In this document: positions 47,533-49,527 of the stretch, one piece after another
Numbering within the stretch: position 1 is the first letter of the stretch
Layout: every line of letters starts with the position of its first letter
NCBI GenBank assembly: GCA_937891135.1
Contig: CALAFB010000095.1
Coordinates: 1 to 49,527, forward strand
From: an uncultured Elusimicrobium sp.
GTDB taxonomy: Bacteria; Elusimicrobiota; Elusimicrobia; Elusimicrobiales; Elusimicrobiaceae
DNA length: 49,527 nucleotides
Direction: 5' to 3'
Program-made: the position numbers and the translations under genes
Notes under the pieces: model-generated
What the model was told of the DNA's origin: nothing
Database searches by the model: none
The model's input: the letters and a program-made list of their open reading frames with translations, nothing else

Positions 47533-49191
47533 ATGTTTAAACAGGATGATATATTCCTTCGCATTTATGTAAATGTCCAGCTATTGCGGTTTATATATGC
47601 GGTTTTGCATAACTTAAAAAGTATTTCTTTTATGGCGGGGCTAAACGGGTTATCCCGTATGTATGCTGAAGGAAGAAAAGCGGGAGCAATGGCGCTGGTG
47701 GGGAGTGTATGCTTATGTTGTGGTGCGGTTTCGGCCTATAGTGCGGACGGAACGGAAAAAACTATGTTAAATATCCCGGCGGTCAATGCGCAACTAGCAC
47801 GTGCGGGGATGAATTCCTTGCAAAAGCGGCTAGGGGATTTGCAGGATATGGACAACCTATTTAAGAAACACGGTGTATGGGCCCGCGGTTATTTAAAAGA
47901 TATGACCGTAAAGGAATTGACTAAAACGGACGCGGACTTAGCCGGGTTAGAGGCCGGGTATGATTGGTTGTTACTGCCGGATGCGCCCACGCGCCTGTAT
48001 GTGGGGATTATGGGCGGATATATGGATGTAAATTCCGTCAGTACCAGCCGCCAAAACAATAGTTATAGCAAAGGGGATGGTTACGCCCCTAGTGTGGGAT
48101 TATATGCTACGCTGATAAATGCAGACCGCTGGTTTTTGGATTGGACCGTGCGTGATTTCTGGTCTACACTTCACATGAAACAATATAAGCCTGGTCAAGT
48201 TTTAGAATATAAGCCCAAACGTAATGTGTTGGCTACCAGTTTAGAAGGGGGAAAAGGATTCTTAATCCCCGTGGAGCAAGACGCTTGGGTTACCCTTACA
48301 CCTAAGTTAGAATTGTCCTATATGTATGCCTTTGCGTCGTCAACTGATGTCAAAAACGGAGTAGGGGATTTATCCTACAAAGATACTTCCTATTTAAGCG
48401 GCAAACTTGCGGTGCAAGTGGGGTATAAAACCTATTGGTTGGACGAATTATTCTTGGAACCGTTTGCTGAACTTGGTTACGGGTATGAATGGAAAGGCCG
48501 CGACCATGTAACGTATAACGGCGTAACCGAAGTTTCTTCTGCCAAAGGCGGTACATTTGAGGCGGATTTGGGGCTCAATATGCAACTGGGCCGTAATTGG
48601 TACTGGTATTTATTAGGCAGTTGGGAACGCGGGCCCAAATTAGATGCGTACGGTTTCCACGCCGGTATTCGTTATACATTTGGGAATCAACCGTCTTTGC
48701 AAGCCCAACAAACCGCGGTGCGTGCGGCGCAAGCGCGTGCCCAGGGCTTTACAAAAAAGATGAATCAGCAAAACCAGTCCACTACGTATGTTCCCGCTGC
48801 TTCTATGGACCGTGCCGGCCAGGCGTATGCGCGCCCCGTTCATACGGATGAATATGTTTATCCGCAACGCGCACGTGCTACGGGGTATACGGCAGCACCT
48901 TCGTACTCCGTACAAGATGTAGAAGGATATGTAGAGCTGACGCCGGAACAAGCTGCGCTGGAAGCGCAAGCCCGTGCCCAATCGCAGATAAATAGTGAAG
49001 AAGCCCTGGCGCAACTGCAAGCACAAGCGGAGGCCGCTGCCCGGGAAGAGCAAGCCAAGCTGGAAAAAGCCAAGCAGGACCGTCAAGAGTTTATAGATGA
49101 ATTTATTGGCGATTCCGATATCTGGTTTGTGCACGATACTGGCGGGATACATTTTGAACAAAAACCGGCCCGGTTAATGTGGAAAAACTAA
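47533..49191 (+). CDS. Autotransporter-type beta-barrel protein with C-terminal coiled-coil extension
   Basis: The 552-residue protein starts with an extended signal region of ~70 residues (basic/aromatic first 45, then GAMALVGSVCLCCGAVSAYSA), as in some autotransporters. A ~40-residue helix (NAQLARAGMNSLQKRLGDL) leads to a barrel at ~110-385: GVWARGYLKDM, LAGLEAGYDWLL, RLYVGIMGGYMDV, YAPSVGLYATLI, RWFLDWTVRDFW, and the final GFHAGIRYTFGN. No passenger precedes the barrel. Instead ~165 residues follow it: Gln/Ala-rich, then a long Ala/Glu/Gln coiled coil (TPEQAALEAQARAQSQ...LEKAKQDRQ) and a terminal domain. TAGGAGA sets the start. Probably an outer-membrane protein with a periplasmic or surface tail. 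Confidence 0.78.
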   Translation: MFKQDDIFLRIYVNVQLLRFIYAVLHNLKSISFMAGLNGLSRMYAEGRKAGAMALVGSVCLCCGAVSAYSADGTEKTMLNIPAVNAQLARAGMNSLQKRLGDLQDMDNLFKKHGVWARGYLKDMTVKELTKTDADLAGLEAGYDWLLLPDAPTRLYVGIMGGYMDVNSVSTSRQNNSYSKGDGYAPSVGLYATLINADRWFLDWTVRDFWSTLHMKQYKPGQVLEYKPKRNVLATSLEGGKGFLIPVEQDAWVTLTPKLELSYMYAFASSTDVKNGVGDLSYKDTSYLSGKLAVQVGYKTYWLDELFLEPFAELGYGYEWKGRDHVTYNGVTEVSSAKGGTFEADLGLNMQLGRNWYWYLLGSWERGPKLDAYGFHAGIRYTFGNQPSLQAQQTAVRAAQARAQGFTKKMNQQNQSTTYVPAASMDRAGQAYARPVHTDEYVYPQRARATGYTAAPSYSVQDVEGYVELTPEQAALEAQARAQSQINSEEALAQLQAQAEAAAREEQAKLEKAKQDRQEFIDEFIGDSDIWFVHDTGGIHFEQKPARLMWKN

Positions 49192-49230
49192 CGCTGGTAA
49201 GAATCAAACAAATTTCTAAGTTGTATGTAC

Positions 49231-49256
49231 AAACGCTCCCCTAACCGGGAGCGTTT
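49231..49256. terminator. Hairpin after the barrel gene
   Basis: AAACGCTCCC at 49231-49240 pairs with GGGAGCGTTT at 49247-49256. The T-tract is short, so termination is plausible but not certain. Confidence 0.6.
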
Positions 49257-49299
49257 AAAATTGTGGAATGAAGCCCCGCCCGGGTAAAATGTTAAAGGG

Positions 49300-49435
49300 T
49301 CCTCTGAACTGGTTTCATCAGCTCCTTTTTGGGAGTTTGCCTCTCCCTCACAAGGGGAGAGGCAAACAATGGGGTTGCTTTCTTCCCTAAGAGGGGAAGA
49401 GCCTGTCCCCGAGGGTTTTTGTCGGGAATCTCCTT
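49300..49435. repeat. REP-like palindrome mosaic, copy D
   Basis: It contains GTTTGCCTCTCCC...GGGAGAGGCAAAC (13-bp arms), CTTCTTCCC...GGGAAGAG, and CCCCGAGGGTTTTTGTCGGG. These are modules of the same family as 4494-4866. No gene is seen from 49192 to the window end. Confidence 0.75.
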
Positions 49436-49527
49436 CAACGTCATTTCCGAAGGTTAACATACAACGTCATTCCCGAAGGTTAACATACAACGTCATTCCC
49501 GAAGGTTAACATACAACGTCATTCCCG
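49436..49527 (+). repeat. 26-bp tandem repeat running off the window
   Basis: The unit begins CAACGTCATTCCCGAAGG and ends TTAACATA. Three full units (49436-49461, 49462-49487, 49488-49513) and 14 bases of a fourth are present; the first differs by one base. The CATTCCCGA core links it to the REP family. There are no spacers. Confidence 0.9.

Noticed and set aside
49436..49527. CRISPR array
   Set aside because: The repeats are directly adjacent with no unique spacers, and no cas gene is present.

Overview
The window looks like a chromosomal segment of a gut-type Elusimicrobiota bacterium (Elusimicrobium relatives) or a close Gram-negative neighbour. The reasons are scattered stand-alone type IV pilin-like genes with the leader GFTLIELLVVVLIIG, a diderm envelope (autotransporter-type barrel, second barrel protein, lipoprotein, PBP4-type carboxypeptidase), moderate GC, and dispersed REP-like palindromes. 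The taxonomic call is inference from gene content only.

Layout. 1-16 kb: the end of a histidine kinase, a NarL-type response regulator, three short Tad-like pseudopilin/minor-pilin genes (853-2711), then a run of six unrecognised membrane-anchored, low-complexity or Cys-rich proteins (98 to 1359 aa, 3078-15922) interrupted by two nearly identical REP mosaics. This is the best candidate for an undescribed envelope or secretion apparatus. 16-24 kb: an ORF6N protein, TPR protein, rsmA, a secreted protein, a pilin, ftcD, cold-shock protein, MATE pump and a pilin carrying an in-frame repeat insertion. 24-36.5 kb: dacB, a three-TM protein, two tandem M24 peptidases, efp, two DUF192 proteins, a beta-barrel protein, a pilin, an M20 peptidase, a DJ-1 protein and metK. 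36.9-49.5 kb: a pilin, a four-gene Opp/Dpp ABC operon without binding protein, acyl-CoA ligase, CCA-adding enzyme, tRNA-Gly(CCC), a TM-CBM48 protein, a pilin, a LexA-like repressor, an autotransporter-barrel protein, and REP/tandem repeats at the window end.

The most interesting non-coding signals are: (1) a long structured 5' leader RNA with a conserved 5' box, a hairpin and nested stems, found upstream of three of the five pilin genes with different stem sequences but the same fold; (2) in two of these, an 11-nt perfect inverted repeat that pairs with the start codon; (3) a ~117-nt dispersed element in two copies with compensatory base changes in its stems; (4) seven genes whose ATG lies exactly 6 nt after a -10 box, suggesting leaderless mRNAs. 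The pilins, M24/M20 peptidases and Opp transporter fit a peptide-using gut bacterium, but that link is inferred.
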